Position numbers and translations under genes: made by a program
The notes under the pieces: generated by a model
The model's input: the letters and a program-made list of their open reading frames with translations, nothing else
What the model was told of the DNA's origin: nothing
The model's database searches: none
Part shown: positions 5,699 to 5,923 of the stretch, in pieces
Layout of the letters: each line of letters begins with the position of its first letter
Numbering within the stretch: position 1 is the stretch's first letter
Origin: Chloroflexota bacterium
Lineage (GTDB): Bacteria > Chloroflexota > Anaerolineae > J102
Assembly: GCA_013152695.1 (NCBI GenBank)
Contig: JAADFV010000164.1
Span: 1-5,923 of the forward strand
Direction: 5' to 3'
Length of the DNA stretch: 5,923 nucleotides

Positions 5699-5729
5699 AA
5701 AAAACGGCCTTTCCGGGAAATCCGGAAAG
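5699..5729 (-). terminator. Terminator-like hairpin on the - strand upstream of the nucleoside hydrolase
   Basis: Read on the - strand, CTTTCCGG (5729-5722) pairs perfectly with CCGGAAAG (5716-5709) around a 5-nt loop; four bases later comes a run of six Ts (5704-5699). It lies only 27 nt before the nucleoside hydrolase ATG. It may end a gene that enters from the right edge, or be an attenuator in the hydrolase leader. The four-base gap before the T-run weakens it as a terminator. Confidence 0.45.
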
Positions 5730-5923
5730 CGACTGACGACGATCTGTCAGCGGTTGAGGATCTACCTTCTTTGCAAGAAAAATAACACAAGAGCTATTTT
5801 TCGGCCAAACATCCTCTGGTCTCGAGAATTCTCTAAGTGAACGTCTAAAAATTACTTTTCGTTTTGCTCTCGCTGACTGAAGTCAGGCTCTTCAGGCCTG
5901 CGGCCAGGAGTCGGCCTTCGCCG
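5730..5923. other. Right-edge region without recognised gene
   Basis: Only short features are seen: a 5-bp hairpin (5733-5737/5746-5750), a 6-bp inverted repeat with a 2-nt loop (5873-5878/5881-5886), and GC-rich sequence from about 5870 to the edge after an AT-richer stretch. On the - strand two frames are open from the edge to stops near 5852 and 5846, giving 23- and 25-residue tails. One could be the end of a truncated gene, which would fit the terminator-like hairpin downstream, but neither tail is recognisable. Confidence 0.25.

Noticed and set aside
5846..5923. End of a truncated gene on the - strand
   Set aside because: Two different frames are equally open to the edge, with 23-25 residues and no recognisable motif; neither can be chosen.

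Overview
The window is dominated by a complete, FMN-riboswitch-controlled riboflavin (vitamin B2) biosynthesis operon on the + strand, ribD-ribE-ribBA-ribH (651-4359). It converges with a single inosine-uridine-type nucleoside hydrolase gene on the - strand (4719-5672). Both flanks hold structured, non-coding DNA. The organism is bacterial with moderately high GC. The rib gene order with a class-I RFN leader, the fused RibBA, the style of the nucleoside hydrolase and the apparent HEARO/omega-RNA-like elements would fit a Chloroflexota-type genome. That placement is inference only; no taxonomic marker is present.

Layout. Positions 9-143 fold into a compact multi-helix RNA with a pseudoknot. 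It resembles, as far as I recall that family, HEARO / IscB-omega RNA, but no IscB-like ORF is present. A candidate promoter (154-182) follows, then the FMN aptamer (312-507), a long expression platform (508-615) and an intrinsic terminator (616-650). The terminator's 3' arm carries the ribD Shine-Dalgarno and its U-tract touches the ribD ATG. A 13-14 bp pairing between the aptamer's first strand and the terminator's first strand gives a clear switching model.

The four rib genes encode all riboflavin-specific enzymes from GTP and ribulose-5-phosphate, apart from the pyrimidine phosphatase. RibBA supplies both precursors, RibD performs deamination and side-chain reduction, RibH makes lumazine, and RibE dismutates lumazine to riboflavin. 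ribD, ribE and ribBA are tightly packed with good ribosome-binding sites. ribH follows a 185-nt gap.

The 359-nt convergent gap (4360-4718) has no credible gene. It holds a cluster of small hairpins that partly reproduces the 5' part of the RNA at 9-143 (same motif order and spacing, two compensatory changes). It also holds a 19-bp-arm inverted repeat built from 9-nt units. The nucleoside hydrolase has the family's calcium- and ribose-binding residues but an Asn where the classical catalytic His sits. Upstream of it, 5673-5923 contains a terminator-like hairpin on the - strand and no recognisable complete gene.
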